Positions 34,417-41,463 of a stretch of DNA of 50,699 nt are shown piece after piece. The notes below the pieces were generated by a model. That model had not been told where the DNA came from. It made no database searches and saw only the letters and a list, made by a program, of their open reading frames with translations. Position 1 is the stretch's first letter; each line of letters starts with the position of its first letter. The position numbers were made by a program, and so were the translations under genes. This DNA comes from a virus, in IMG/VR virus record IMGVR_UViG_3300032931_000563, positions 1 through 50,699 of that record. One strand, written 5' to 3'.

Positions 34417-35228
34417 GCGTACAATTCCTTCACTTTCTGGGGCAGATGGTTTGAGCAGTAGTAGTGGTCGTATGCTCCACTTGCGTCCTTGTAAACGGCC
34501 GGCATTCCGCACCCGTCTCGCGAGCAGGTCCTGCCCGCAATGGGGAACAGCCGTGTTTTACCCGACCCGACCGCCGATTCTCGCTTGTGCTTGCGGTCCC
34601 AACTGAGGATCGTGTGGTAGTGCGACTTGTACTTGTAGCCCTTCGATCCGATGCCGTCGTTCAATTCCTGGATGCGGTCGGCCGTGCCTTCCTCTCCGAA
34701 TTCTGCTACCAGGGCTGCGTGCTGAGTATCTGTAAGTGACACAAATTCCAGGTACTTACGTTTCGGTTCATCCTCTCCGTCTGGAGATTCCGGTTCTTTA
34801 ACCGTTACAGAACCGTTGCTTAACTCCGTACTCCCTTCGAGCTGCTTTTCCTTCTCCATTCCCTTTTCCATTCCCTTCTCCATAGGGGGTGCAGGGGGAA
34901 TTTTACTTTCAGCTTCAGTATGATGAGGTTTCTGGTGGTCATCCCATGCCACGATCTGGATGTAGTGTTGACCATCGACTACATAACGGTTAATGAACGG
35001 TCTTCCTGATGATGGTTTCGACTTGGACAGTAGTTCAAGGCACCGTTCTACCTTGAAGTTATCGTAGGGGAAGATTTCTGCTTTGAGCCTTGTGGGTCGA
35101 TCTTGAAGTCTTCCGGACTTGTCAGCTTGACACCACAGGCCGGCATAGAATAGTCGAACCTCTGGTGACAGCGCGGCCAAATCTTCATCTTTGAAGAAGT
35201 CTGGTTTCAGATAGCGGATACGGGCCAT
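34413..35228 (-). CDS. phage replisome organizer (lambda-O-like)
   Basis: 271 aa from ATG with ACCGAGAG upstream. The N-terminus ARIRYLKPDFFKDEDLAALS, then PEVRLFYAGLWCQADKSGRL and PTRLKAEIFPYD, is diagnostic for phage replisome organizers, which bind the origin and recruit host helicase. A linker with the repeat MEKGMEKGMEKEK divides it from a C-terminal half with CSRDGCGMPAVY and YYCSNHLP (zinc-knuckle-like). A dedicated promoter and hairpin lie just upstream. Having this gene and no polymerase implies use of the host replisome. Confidence 0.82.
   Translation of the reverse strand: MARIRYLKPDFFKDEDLAALSPEVRLFYAGLWCQADKSGRLQDRPTRLKAEIFPYDNFKVERCLELLSKSKPSSGRPFINRYVVDGQHYIQIVAWDDHQKPHHTEAESKIPPAPPMEKGMEKGMEKEKQLEGSTELSNGSVTVKEPESPDGEDEPKRKYLEFVSLTDTQHAALVAEFGEEGTADRIQELNDGIGSKGYKYKSHYHTILSWDRKHKRESAVGSGKTRLFPIAGRTCSRDGCGMPAVYKDASGAYDHYYCSNHLPQKVKELYA
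34798..34883. repeat. iteron-like repeats inside the replisome gene, origin candidate
   Basis: Three near-identical 11-12-base units of the form TTCCCTTYTCCA lie at 34848-34883 (coding for the MEKG repeats), and AACCGTT occurs twice at about 34800-34818. In lambda-type phages the replication origin is a set of iterons in the middle of gene O, just as here. Whether these repeats bind the protein is inference; Glu/Lys coding repeats could also arise by slippage. Confidence 0.4.
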
Positions 35229-35237
35229 CGCACTCTC

Positions 35238-35303
35238 GGTAAAAAAATAGAGCCCCGACAGTCTGTGCGCCAAGCTTCAGGGTAGAGTCGGCCTGTCGGG
35301 GCT
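35238..35303 (-). terminator. attenuator-like hairpin before the replisome gene
   Basis: On the minus strand AGCCCCGACAG and CTGTCGGGGCT make a perfect 11-bp stem (35293-35303 with 35251-35261) with a 31-base loop, followed by CTATTTTTTT. This has the form of an intrinsic terminator, and it stands only 9 bases before the start codon of the replisome gene. A second pair (CTTCAGGATA with TACCCTGAAG, 9 of 10 matching) links the early leader to the loop, so alternative folds are possible. Confidence 0.6.
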
Positions 35304-35349
35304 GTTTCACGCATCGATGGTATCCTGAAGTTTAACGCACATAGCCTAC

Positions 35350-35378
35350 CTTTTATCCTTCACCCGGCGGGCTGTCAA
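35350..35378 (-). promoter_or_regulatory. sigma70-type promoter for the replication gene
   Basis: Reading the minus strand: TTGACA (perfect -35, 35378-35373), a 17-base spacer, then TAAAAG (-10, 35355-35350; 4 of 6). The -35 overlaps the stop of the upstream 83-aa gene. Expected transcription start is near 35343, giving a leader of about 115 bases that contains the attenuator-like hairpin. Confidence 0.6.
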
Positions 35379-35626
35379 TCAGAATTCCGGGGACTTGGCA
35401 GATTTTCTTTCGCAACCCATCGTCGTTCGCGCTTCCAGAACTTCAGGCATCGCGGGCAGTAGTGGGTATACCGCATCTTGCGGCGCCACCGATCCCGATG
35501 TGTGACCCTGCCCATCAACTCCTGCGTGTCGTGCCCGAACAACCAGCAGTATGGGCGCTTGAAGTACGTCCAGATCAGCCGTGTACGTATCCAGTAGTCC
35601 AGATCAGACATAATTCGAGTGCTCAC
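35375..35626 (-). CDS. small basic protein with CxxC, unknown
   Basis: 83 aa from GTG behind GGAAGGAGGAAGAA; GTGA overlaps the previous stop. Aromatic and basic: LDYWIRTRLIWTYFKRPYCW, then THRDRWRRKMRYTHYCPRCL, a zinc-knuckle-like CPRC. Its first 16 residues resemble the 33-aa peptide encoded 350 bases upstream (SDPEYYIRTR). Function unknown. Confidence 0.6.
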   Translation of the reverse strand: MSTRIMSDLDYWIRTRLIWTYFKRPYCWLFGHDTQELMGRVTHRDRWRRKMRYTHYCPRCLKFWKRERRWVAKENLPSPRNSD

Positions 35627-35868
35627 TTCTTCCTCCTTCCGGCGATCTCGTCGCAGCGAAGAATTTCAAGGATGGCATCTTGCGCGCCGGACTCACTCCA
35701 TCCTGGCCAGTATTCCCATCCGCGTCCTAACGTTGCATCCTTTGAAAATGACATCACCAACCTCTCAGCATGACTGTGTTTGTCATACCTAAATAGTCGA
35801 TTTGCTATCCTCTTCGCCAGCCGCTGCAACTCTGTGTCGCGGGCCGGGTCGATCTGGGGCTTTGCCAT
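35623..35868 (-). CDS. unknown protein, short paralogue of the 28-kb gene
   Basis: 81 aa. PARDTELQRLAKRIANRLF, then LVMSFSKDATLGRGWEYWPG and ILEILRCDEIAGRRKK, align with the first half of the product at 27942-28424. Stop overlaps the GTG of the following gene. The ATG has AGTAAGCAG before it and lies 4 bases after the stop of the 33-aa gene, so it is probably coupled. Function unknown. Confidence 0.62.
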   Translation of the reverse strand: MAKPQIDPARDTELQRLAKRIANRLFRYDKHSHAERLVMSFSKDATLGRGWEYWPGWSESGAQDAILEILRCDEIAGRRKK

Positions 35869-35872
35869 CTGC

Positions 35873-35974
35873 TTACTTCACTTTCTTCTTGGTGATTCGG
35901 TCAATCTGTTTGATGATTCGACGCATGATCCGCGTGCGTATGTAGTATTCGGGATCAGATAGAAAGGCGCTCAT
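35873..35974 (-). CDS. 33-aa peptide
   Basis: Starts with ATG overlapping the stop of the previous gene (ATGA) and ends 4 bases before the next ATG. MSAFLSDPEYYIRTRIMRR, then IIKQIDRITKKKVK: basic and helical. The first half resembles the start of the 83-aa product at 35375-35626. The overlap structure and this similarity are the reasons to keep so short a gene. Confidence 0.55.
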   Translation of the reverse strand: MSAFLSDPEYYIRTRIMRRIIKQIDRITKKKVK

Positions 35975-36357
35975 CCATTCTCTCCCGGCTCGCGGATCAC
36001 GTTGCGCGCGCGCGCAAAGTGGTCGTCGGGTCGCAATTCTGGGTCCGTGGCGGGATCGAACCGGCTGGGACCGCCCTGGCCCCTGAACACGTCAGGCTTC
36101 GTGAACATGGCCGGGGGGGCGGTTGGCGGAACAGGAGGCGTTCGGCCATCCTGCGCAATGCCAGGGGCCTTCTCTGACGCATTACGGGCGGGTTGATCCC
36201 GCTCTGGGGGTGCGTTTTGTGCCCCCTTCTCGATCTTCGGCAGTTCCGGGTTGGTCCCCGTGCGCCGCTTGAGGTGGTCGATCAGCCATACCCTTCCTGC
36301 CGTCTCGGGTCCGGTCAGGATCAGTGACTCTGCCGTTCTGCGAGTCTCACCCTTCAT
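35971..36357 (-). CDS. Pro-rich protein, unknown
   Basis: 128 aa, ATGA overlaps at both ends. The N-terminus (RTAESLILTGPETAGRVWLI) looks folded; the rest is Pro/Ala/Arg-rich and disordered (DGRTPPVPPTAPPAMF). The C-terminal DDHFARARN is encoded by a GC-alternating palindrome that recurs with 24 identical bases at 43.63 kb. Lies behind the NinB-like gene. Function unknown. Confidence 0.55.
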   Translation of the reverse strand: MKGETRRTAESLILTGPETAGRVWLIDHLKRRTGTNPELPKIEKGAQNAPPERDQPARNASEKAPGIAQDGRTPPVPPTAPPAMFTKPDVFRGQGGPSRFDPATDPELRPDDHFARARNVIREPGENG

Positions 36358-36827
36358 AGCGCACCCGCCTTTCTTGGTTCTTCTCGCCAGTTGGGATTTG
36401 GCTCGGGGATCTGAATGTCCCATGACGAGGCTGCATAGGTCCTACACTTTTCGAAAAAGAGGCTGACTTCCACTATGTTCATCTTGCTGAGGGTCTTCCG
36501 CTCGCCGTTCTCTCCGACATCGTTGCACGTCGCGTACAAGACGGCCTGGATTACGTCGGCAGGCACTTCCAGGCCATCGGGGATCGTCGGGCTGTTCAGG
36601 AAGGTGGCGAGGTCCATTCCCCGTGTCTCGAATTCCTGCCGGATCGTACCCACTACCAGTCCCCAATGACACTTGACCTGCTGGTGGGTTTTGCCGGGCC
36701 TGATCCGCTCGATCGAGATGGCTATCTGCGTACCGTCCTTGCACCGATGCAGGTAGTTCTCTTTCAATTGCGCCATGGTGGCCGACATCATGATCTGTCC
36801 GTCTTGTACGCGACCGTGCAGGTCCAT
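36354..36827 (-). CDS. NinB-like recombination protein
   Basis: 157 aa from ATG 4 bases after the previous stop. The pattern IRPGKTHQQVKCHWGLVVG, LATFLNSPTIPDGLE, ERKTLSKMNIVEVSLFFEKC and IPEPNPNWRE matches NinB/Orf-type phage proteins, which bind ssDNA-dsDNA junctions and help RecA-like recombination in the absence of RecFOR. Start is weakly supported; a second ATG lies 12-13 codons on. Fits with the ssDNA-binding and Gp157-like genes upstream. Confidence 0.68.
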   Translation of the reverse strand: MDLHGRVQDGQIMMSATMAQLKENYLHRCKDGTQIAISIERIRPGKTHQQVKCHWGLVVGTIRQEFETRGMDLATFLNSPTIPDGLEVPADVIQAVLYATCNDVGENGERKTLSKMNIVEVSLFFEKCRTYAASSWDIQIPEPNPNWREEPRKAGAL

Positions 36828-36831
36828 TCGT

Positions 36832-36963
36832 TTATTCCGACTCTTCTTCGTCGTCCTCATCTTCACAATACGGGCAAGGTCCATCGAACCGTGGATGGCC
36901 AGCAAGGTGATCCCAGTACAACTCTTGTCCCTGTTCGATCAAATCGTCTGCCATGTCTCCCAT
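36832..36963 (-). CDS. 43-aa acidic protein with CPYC
   Basis: Begins at ATG behind a strong AGGAGG and ends just before the NinB-like gene. MGDMADDLIEQGQELYWDHL, then a CPYC pair and the acidic tail CEDEDDEEESE. The acidic end could mimic DNA or bind an ssDNA-binding partner, but this is a guess. Its ribosome site and tight spacing argue that it is real. Confidence 0.58.
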   Translation of the reverse strand: MGDMADDLIEQGQELYWDHLAGHPRFDGPCPYCEDEDDEEESE

Positions 36964-36976
36964 AAATCCTCCTAGC

Positions 36977-37411
36977 CTATTCGTATTCGTAGGCTATCTT
37001 GCCGTGTACCTGTAGGTGGTGCTTTCGACACAGCCAACGAACGTTCAATGGCTTGCCGTAGTCGTCGTGATGACCTTGTGATTTGGGATTTCCGCAGACC
37101 TCGCAGGGCTGGCGATGCAGGCGCCCACTATGCACTGCATATGATACCGCCGAGTTTGCAACGCATTTTTCGGGATGATGTTGTCTGCGCTTTTGACGAT
37201 ACTGTTTCACAGCCAACTTACGGTTCGTCTGCTTAAACCTCCATTGTTCATACTCGGCATACTGTTTGCGATGGGCTTGATAGTTTGCGGCCACGTCCTT
37301 GCGCGTGCATTCTTTGCACTTTCCCAAGTGCCCGTCAGCCATACGAGGATGTTTGTAGAAATCGTCCAACGATTTCGTCTTCCCACATTTGAAACACGTC
37401 TTCTTGGTCAT
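36977..37411 (-). CDS. HNH-type phage endonuclease-like protein
   Basis: 144 aa from ATG behind GAGGTCTCTTCC. MTKKTCFKCGKTKSLDDFYK, HLGKCKECTRKDV, PCEVCGNPKSQGHHDDYG and VRWLCRKHHLQVHG give the usual phage layout: an N-terminal zinc ribbon, a basic linker (KQYRQKRRQHH), then an HNH-like core with HH and a final CxxHH. These act in homing or packaging in other phages. Here it lies between the ssDNA-binding and NinB-like genes. Confidence 0.78.
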   Translation of the reverse strand: MTKKTCFKCGKTKSLDDFYKHPRMADGHLGKCKECTRKDVAANYQAHRKQYAEYEQWRFKQTNRKLAVKQYRQKRRQHHPEKCVANSAVSYAVHSGRLHRQPCEVCGNPKSQGHHDDYGKPLNVRWLCRKHHLQVHGKIAYEYE

Positions 37412-37561
37412 GGAAGAGACCTCATAAGATGGACCACGGGAGCCGCTTGATAGGCAGGGAATGCCCCCGTGGTCCATTTCATTCAGTCGTGGATGCCTAT
37501 CAAGCATGTTTCCATTCAATCCTGTCGGCATTTCCATGTCAAGAAGAAAATCGCACTTCAC

Positions 37562-38194
37562 CTAAAACGGAATTGGCGAGTCGTCGTCCGGCGGGGCCTG
37601 CTGTTCGGGTCCGTACACTACACCGGCCTTCGGAGCGGCAAAGTCATCTTCCGGCTGTGGACTCGTCGCCTGCTCGAATCGCTGCTCGACGTTGAATCCG
37701 TCCGTCGGAGTGAATCCATAGTCAGACGCCTCGCCACCGGCATACTCGACCAACTCCAGAATCTGGAGGGCTTGGAAGTACAGGACGACTCCGCCCCCGA
37801 AGCCTTCGTAGGGAGCCCATGCGTAGGCCACCTTGACGACGGAGCCGTTTCCGACGTTCAGGTCTCCGTTGATCTTGTTTCCGGCGGCATCGAAAACGCG
37901 AGGGGCGTATCCGGATTTGAACGTGACCTCGTACATTCCGGTATCCGACTTGTCCTCTCTCCTGAGATGTTTCCGCCACGGCATCTTCTCGATCTTCTTC
38001 TTCAGGAGGTTGGCGGTTTCTTCTACGTACCCCTTGCACGTGCGAAGGAACTGCCGATGCTCTTCGTTGTTCTTCAGGTCCAGGACAAGGGTGATTTTGT
38101 ATTGGCCTTCGGCATCGAACTTCGTGTTGGGTTTGGTCACGAAGGGGTACATTGCGATTGCCTTCGGTGTCTGAAATACTTCCTTTGCGCTCAT
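37562..38194 (-). CDS. ssDNA-binding protein (DUF2815 / gp2.5-like)
   Basis: 210 aa behind GGAGAGACCTAT. TPKAIAMYPFVTKPNTKF, then GQYKITLVLDLKNNEEHRQF, YEVTFKSGYAPRVFD and GNGSVVKVAYAWAPYE fit the OB-fold DUF2815 family. The C-terminus is acidic and ends DDDSPIPF, the classic SSB tip that docks replication and repair partners. It coats ssDNA in replication and recombination. Clustered with Gp157-like and NinB-like genes. Confidence 0.85.
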   Translation of the reverse strand: MSAKEVFQTPKAIAMYPFVTKPNTKFDAEGQYKITLVLDLKNNEEHRQFLRTCKGYVEETANLLKKKIEKMPWRKHLRREDKSDTGMYEVTFKSGYAPRVFDAAGNKINGDLNVGNGSVVKVAYAWAPYEGFGGGVVLYFQALQILELVEYAGGEASDYGFTPTDGFNVEQRFEQATSPQPEDDFAAPKAGVVYGPEQQAPPDDDSPIPF

Positions 38195-38212
38195 ATAGGT
38201 CTCTCCATTTCA

Positions 38213-38731
38213 TTATTTCAGTTGCAGACTCACGTTCTCTTGCAGGCTGGCCCCGGTGATCTGCTGGCCGGCCTTGAGTTGTTTCCTGATCTCGATCTTG
38301 TCTGGAGTTACCGTGGTTACAGTCCTGCACAGATCGGGCCTGTCCTTGCTGAACTGGGCGTCATCTGCGATCACGACCGACTCGCTCTTGCGCGTCAAGA
38401 GGGTGAACGTCCCTACGCTGAGTGGATGGCCGTGCTCGTCCTTGTACTGCTGAACGAACGGGAGCAGGTATCGCTCAATGCTCTCCAGGCGGTTGGTAGC
38501 CGTCTTCCTGATCCTGGCGATTCTTTCCTCCTCCATCTTGCACGCTTGGAGCCGGTGCTCGATGAATCGCATGAAGCCGACAAGACCATTGAGCTTCGTC
38601 ATTGACGTGGTTTGTGCCTTGACCAGTTCGGCCAGTTTCTCTTCGGGAATCTCGCCTTCGTTGGCGGCGGCGATGGCCTCGATCTGATTGATGATGTGCT
38701 CGCACTGGTAGATGGATAGTTCGTCATTCAT
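38213..38731 (-). CDS. Gp157-like protein
   Basis: 172 aa. The order IYQCEHIINQIEAIAAANEG, KLNGLVGFMRFIEHRLQACK, EEERIARIRKTATNRLESIE, RYLLPFVQQY, then GTFTLLTRKSESVVI and FSKDRPDLCRTVTTVTPDK is that of siphovirus Gp157 proteins, common beside recombination genes and linked to phage resistance in streptococci. Mostly coiled coil with a strand-rich end. Coupled to the neighbouring genes by overlap or near-overlap. Confidence 0.82.
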   Translation of the reverse strand: MNDELSIYQCEHIINQIEAIAAANEGEIPEEKLAELVKAQTTSMTKLNGLVGFMRFIEHRLQACKMEEERIARIRKTATNRLESIERYLLPFVQQYKDEHGHPLSVGTFTLLTRKSESVVIADDAQFSKDRPDLCRTVTTVTPDKIEIRKQLKAGQQITGASLQENVSLQLK

Positions 38732-38924
38732 GGCTCATAGCCTCCAACCACTGTTGTTCCTGGTCTTCGTCAACACCGTCGGCGAACAGGGCGGCCAGTG
38801 CCAGGCGCTGATGTCTCGCGCGGAGAATGGCGAAGTGCTCGCCATACTGGTGACTCACGGCGTTCCTGTCCTGGCCGTTCCACTGCTGCTCGTACTCGCG
38901 TATGGTATGGATTGTCGTTTTCAT
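38724..38924 (-). CDS. small helical protein, unknown
   Basis: 66 aa from ATG two bases after the previous stop. KTTIHTIREYEQQWNGQDRN and ILRARHQRLALAALFADGVD are helical; the C-terminus EDQEQQWLEAMSHE is acidic. Overlaps the Gp157-like gene by 8 bases. No family recognised. Confidence 0.58.
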   Translation of the reverse strand: MKTTIHTIREYEQQWNGQDRNAVSHQYGEHFAILRARHQRLALAALFADGVDEDQEQQWLEAMSHE

Positions 38925-38926
38925 AT

Positions 38927-39370
38927 TCACGCGACCTTTTCTGCCAGCTCGCCACACTCCGGACAGCGGGCGACAGGCTCATCCTGGCCGCGAACCTTCT
39001 GCATCTGGGGCTCGGCGAATCGATGGCCGGCTTCACATTGCCACTTGTTCTCGGCCGGCGGCGCATCCGTGGTCGTCGTGGTTGCGGCCTTGCGGGGCTT
39101 GCGAGTCCCCTTCGGTTTGTCTTCCGCGGGCTTTGCGCCGGGAGAGGAGAGGCAGGAACGAAGATCGCGCAGTTCGATCTCATGTATCGCAGCGGCAGCG
39201 TCTTCAACGGCAGTCTTGCGGGGCTTGCGAGTCTTCTTCGGCTCTGCCTGGGTAGGTTTCTGTGCAACCGCTTGGTGGATGAACCCAAGCAACTGTACCT
39301 GTTCCTCTTGCAGATATTTGATCGCCTTCCGCTCATTGATCTTCTCTACAATCATGTTTTTTCTGCTCAT
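38927..39370 (-). CDS. protein with twin TRKPRK motifs and a zinc ribbon
   Basis: 147 aa from the ATG that overlaps the stop of the 38-aa gene. A helical start (NMIVEKINERKAIKYLQEEQ) is followed by two basic repeats, KKTRKPRKTA and KGTRKPRKAATTTT, that look like DNA-contacting arms, and a final ribbon with CEAGHRF and CPECGELAE. Likely a DNA- or RNA-associated accessory protein; not recognised as a named family. Confidence 0.6.
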   Translation of the reverse strand: MSRKNMIVEKINERKAIKYLQEEQVQLLGFIHQAVAQKPTQAEPKKTRKPRKTAVEDAAAAIHEIELRDLRSCLSSPGAKPAEDKPKGTRKPRKAATTTTTDAPPAENKWQCEAGHRFAEPQMQKVRGQDEPVARCPECGELAEKVA

Positions 39371-39483
39371 GTTGGGTCCTTTCTCTCTTGTTGTTCTATT
39401 TCGTGCCACTCCATCACGGGCAGCATGGCGCGGCAAAACCAGTACACGATGGCAATCATCCCGATGATCTCCAGGATGGTCAT
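39367..39483 (-). CDS. 38-aa single-pass membrane peptide
   Basis: Joined at both ends by ATGA overlaps. Residues 3-22 (ILEIIGMIAIVYWFCRAMLP) form a membrane helix; the tail EWHEIEQQERKDPT is charged. Short membrane peptides in phage early operons often perturb the host envelope or assist lysis. Function unknown. Confidence 0.6.
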   Translation of the reverse strand: MTILEIIGMIAIVYWFCRAMLPVMEWHEIEQQERKDPT

Positions 39484-39899
39484 GGCGTCACCTCGTCGGG
39501 GATGAGTTCGATGTCCCTGAAAATCGGATTCTCAATAGATTGTTCTGTCCGAAAGTTGATGGATGCACACAATTCCGTCATTCGAAGTACCCATCCAATG
39601 CGGCCATCCTCATCGTGATATGGGACAACGATGTACTCCTTAGGCCCCTTGTGGATTTTGTCGCCCTCATAGACTTCTTTCCCGTTCCGGTCCAGGCAGA
39701 CGAAGGGGCATTTCTCGTCATGGGGTATCCAGGCGAAAGGGAAATCCTCACCTGCCCCAGGAACCATGTCACCGTAGAGCATCCTCCAGAACGCTCCGTT
39801 TTCACTGTGCCAAATGCTCATGTGTCCGCTAAAAAAGCTACTTCGCTCGTAGCCCACACACTTTCCACCCAGCTTTAGCTTGAATTTCAAGTTGGTCAT
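39480..39899 (-). CDS. YopX-family protein (first copy)
   Basis: 139 aa, coupled at both ends. VCLDRNGKEVYEGDKIHKGP is the signature of the YopX family, small beta-barrel phage proteins of unknown role; an earlier KLGGKCVGYERSSFFSGHMS and later SIENPIFRDIELIPD complete the pattern. A second YopX gene lies at 41.8 kb with low overall identity, so the two were probably acquired separately. Confidence 0.78.
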   Translation of the reverse strand: MTNLKFKLKLGGKCVGYERSSFFSGHMSIWHSENGAFWRMLYGDMVPGAGEDFPFAWIPHDEKCPFVCLDRNGKEVYEGDKIHKGPKEYIVVPYHDEDGRIGWVLRMTELCASINFRTEQSIENPIFRDIELIPDEVTP

Positions 39900-40069
39900 G
39901 GCAGTTCCTCATCGCACTCAACACAGATCGAAATCCAACGGCCGTCTCTCGCAATGGTGTGGCAGTGTGCTGCCAGTCCGCAGACTTCGCACGTGCACCA
40001 GTAGTCATTCGTGACACGGTCGCGTTCTTCTTCACCGATAAGTCTGGGTCGATAGGGTTCAGTAGTCAT
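39896..40069 (-). CDS. 57-aa zinc-binding protein
   Basis: ATG lies before the 84-aa gene stop with AGGTGACACC upstream; the stop overlaps the YopX start (ATGA). WCTCEVCGLAAHCHTIARDG, then ICVECDEEL, is a four- to six-Cys metal site typical of very small phage zinc proteins. Function unknown. Confidence 0.58.
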   Translation of the reverse strand: MTTEPYRPRLIGEEERDRVTNDYWCTCEVCGLAAHCHTIARDGRWISICVECDEELP

Positions 40070-40073
40070 GGTG

Positions 40074-40328
40074 TCACCTACACATTTCGGAGAATCGAAC
40101 GTGTTCATTCCATGCGTTTTGCCGAGACATTGCCTCTGTTACTGCCTCTGCGAGGGATGTGCATAAGTCTGTCAGGAGAATCCCGGCGTTGAAGTACACG
40201 GCGCCGTCCCAGTTGATGCTCTCAATCGTTGCTCGTCGTCCCTCGAATCGTTTGACGGGTTCGTACCGCACTCGAACCATACGGTTGAATCGTTGTTCGT
40301 GTGTTGGTCTTACGATGATCTCGGCCAC
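40074..40328 (-). CDS. unknown protein, basic N-terminus
   Basis: 84 aa. AEIIVRPTHEQRFNRMVRVR, then EGRRATIESINWDGAVYFNA and helices to the C-terminus (LAEAVTEAMSRQNAWNEHVR). Alpha/beta. The ATG is not led by a strong ribosome site. No family recognised. Confidence 0.5.
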   Translation of the reverse strand: MAEIIVRPTHEQRFNRMVRVRYEPVKRFEGRRATIESINWDGAVYFNAGILLTDLCTSLAEAVTEAMSRQNAWNEHVRFSEMCR

Positions 40329-40391
40329 ATAGAAGATGTGGTCGCCAATCTTCTGAGTAATGCGAGCGAGGTCGGCAGCTTTGTGATCTTC

Positions 40392-40595
40392 TCACTCTTT
40401 GGCTTCCTTTTGCACGCGGGATGGTCTCTGTGGGCATTCACCCATGTGCTTTCTGAATCCCTTTTCCGTCTTCCATTTGGGCGTAGGATAATCCTGCCGG
40501 CCACACCGAAAAGGGCAGACATAGCATCCGCGCTTCGGATCAACCATGACGCCTTCAAAGTCGATCGAAGGCAGTCCTCTTGTTGATGTCTTCAT
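40392..40595 (-). CDS. small C2H2/CxxC zinc-finger-like protein
   Basis: 67 aa from ATG four bases after the previous stop, with GAGGTGACGAC upstream. CYVCPFRCGRQDYPTPKWKT, then GFRKHMGECPQ, has Cys and His spacing (C-x2-C-x3-C ... H-x3-C) of a zinc finger. The C-terminus is basic (RPSRVQKEAKE). Possibly nucleic-acid binding. Confidence 0.58.
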   Translation of the reverse strand: MKTSTRGLPSIDFEGVMVDPKRGCYVCPFRCGRQDYPTPKWKTEKGFRKHMGECPQRPSRVQKEAKE

Positions 40596-40599
40596 GTCG

Positions 40600-40761
40600 T
40601 CACCTCGGCAGTCCAGGCAGGCGGCGCTCGGTCTCGACGGGCTCGCCCATCGCCTCACGTCGCTTGTCGATTTCGTCAATGTCTCGCTGGATGGATTCGG
40701 CCAGCGCTTGCACTGTGGCGCGAATGGTCTCCAGGCCGTCCAGAAATTCTTGTGTGTTCAT
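40600..40761 (-). CDS. 53-aa coiled-coil protein
   Basis: ATG behind GAGAGGTGAAGC. MNTQEFLDGLETIRATVQAL, then AESIQRDIDEIDKRREAMGE is one long amphipathic helix; the tail ERRLPGLPR is basic. The stop lies four bases before the next ATG. Good ribosome site and spacing support it; function unknown. Confidence 0.58.
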   Translation of the reverse strand: MNTQEFLDGLETIRATVQALAESIQRDIDEIDKRREAMGEPVETERRLPGLPR

Positions 40762-40782
40762 GCTTCACCTCTCTGAAAAGAG

Positions 40783-40821
40783 CCCCGTGAGACATGAATA
40801 GGATTCCGGGGTCTCACGGGG
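40783..40821 (-). terminator. hairpin with T-rich tail before the 53-aa gene
   Basis: CCCCGTGAGAC (minus strand, 40821-40811) pairs perfectly with GTCTCACGGGG (40793-40783), 11 bp with a 17-base loop, followed by CTCTTTTC. It may be a leaky terminator or an RNA-processing hairpin that separates the leftward transcript into segments. Confidence 0.5.
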
Positions 40822-40833
40822 ATCACGTCGATG

Positions 40834-41043
40834 TCAGAACCGAATCTTGCTGATTGCGTCGAAGACTCGAGCCACAGAGGGATGCACTTCGAGGAGTTTC
40901 AGCGCCTCGTTGACGGTGGCAAGTTCAGTCTCCAGTCTCTGCTTACGCTCCATGATCCGTTCCGTCATGGTAGGTTCTCTACCTGTAACCGCCATTGTCC
41001 CACAGTAATCCGGTGGCGATGCCGACTGTGCTAATCCTTCCAT
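40834..41043 (-). CDS. 69-aa helical protein
   Basis: ATG behind GAAAGGAGAGAACTT, a strong site. The N-terminal 25 residues are loose; then MTERIMERKQRLETELATVN and EALKLLEVHPSVARVFDAIS form two helices. Phages often have small coiled-coil proteins of this kind in early operons. Function unknown. The hairpin at 40783-40821 follows its stop. Confidence 0.58.
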   Translation of the reverse strand: MEGLAQSASPPDYCGTMAVTGREPTMTERIMERKQRLETELATVNEALKLLEVHPSVARVFDAISKIRF

Positions 41044-41171
41044 AAGTTCTCTCCTTTCAAGTGATATGTGTCCTTTGGTGGTCGGCAGGCATCCATGCCC
41101 GTCTCCGGTATCCGTACCGCGCCGACCAGACTGCAACAATACCTCCAGGACCTACGAGGCCCTGGATCTCC

Positions 41172-41432
41172 CTAAGCGGCTGGAGGATTCAACGCCTCTA
41201 TTTGCATGATGATCTTCAGTGCGGTTTCGGTGGCTTTGATCTTTGCCTCGATGCGAGAACGTAGGAGTGTCTGGATCATGTCCCGGTCGCACTGTTCGAG
41301 AGCGTCGGCGTAGTCAGTGGCGGCCACCTCTATTCGTAGTGGGCAGCCCTTCACGGCGTTGTCGAATCGCGCTAACTGATCTTGCCAATACTTGACTTTG
41401 GCGGCTGCGTCTGAAATCTTCTGAGTGTCCAT
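41172..41432 (-). CDS. 86-aa helical protein
   Basis: ATG behind GAGGAAAACGTC; an upstream in-frame ATG at 41462 is less well placed. MDTQKISDAAAKVKYWQDQL, then CDRDMIQTLLRSRIEAKIKA and TETALKIIMQIEALNPPAA are helical. No family recognised. The tRNA-like element lies directly upstream. Confidence 0.56.
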   Translation of the reverse strand: MDTQKISDAAAKVKYWQDQLARFDNAVKGCPLRIEVAATDYADALEQCDRDMIQTLLRSRIEAKIKATETALKIIMQIEALNPPAA

Positions 41433-41463
41433 GACGTTTTCCTCAATTCGTTCGTCAATCATG

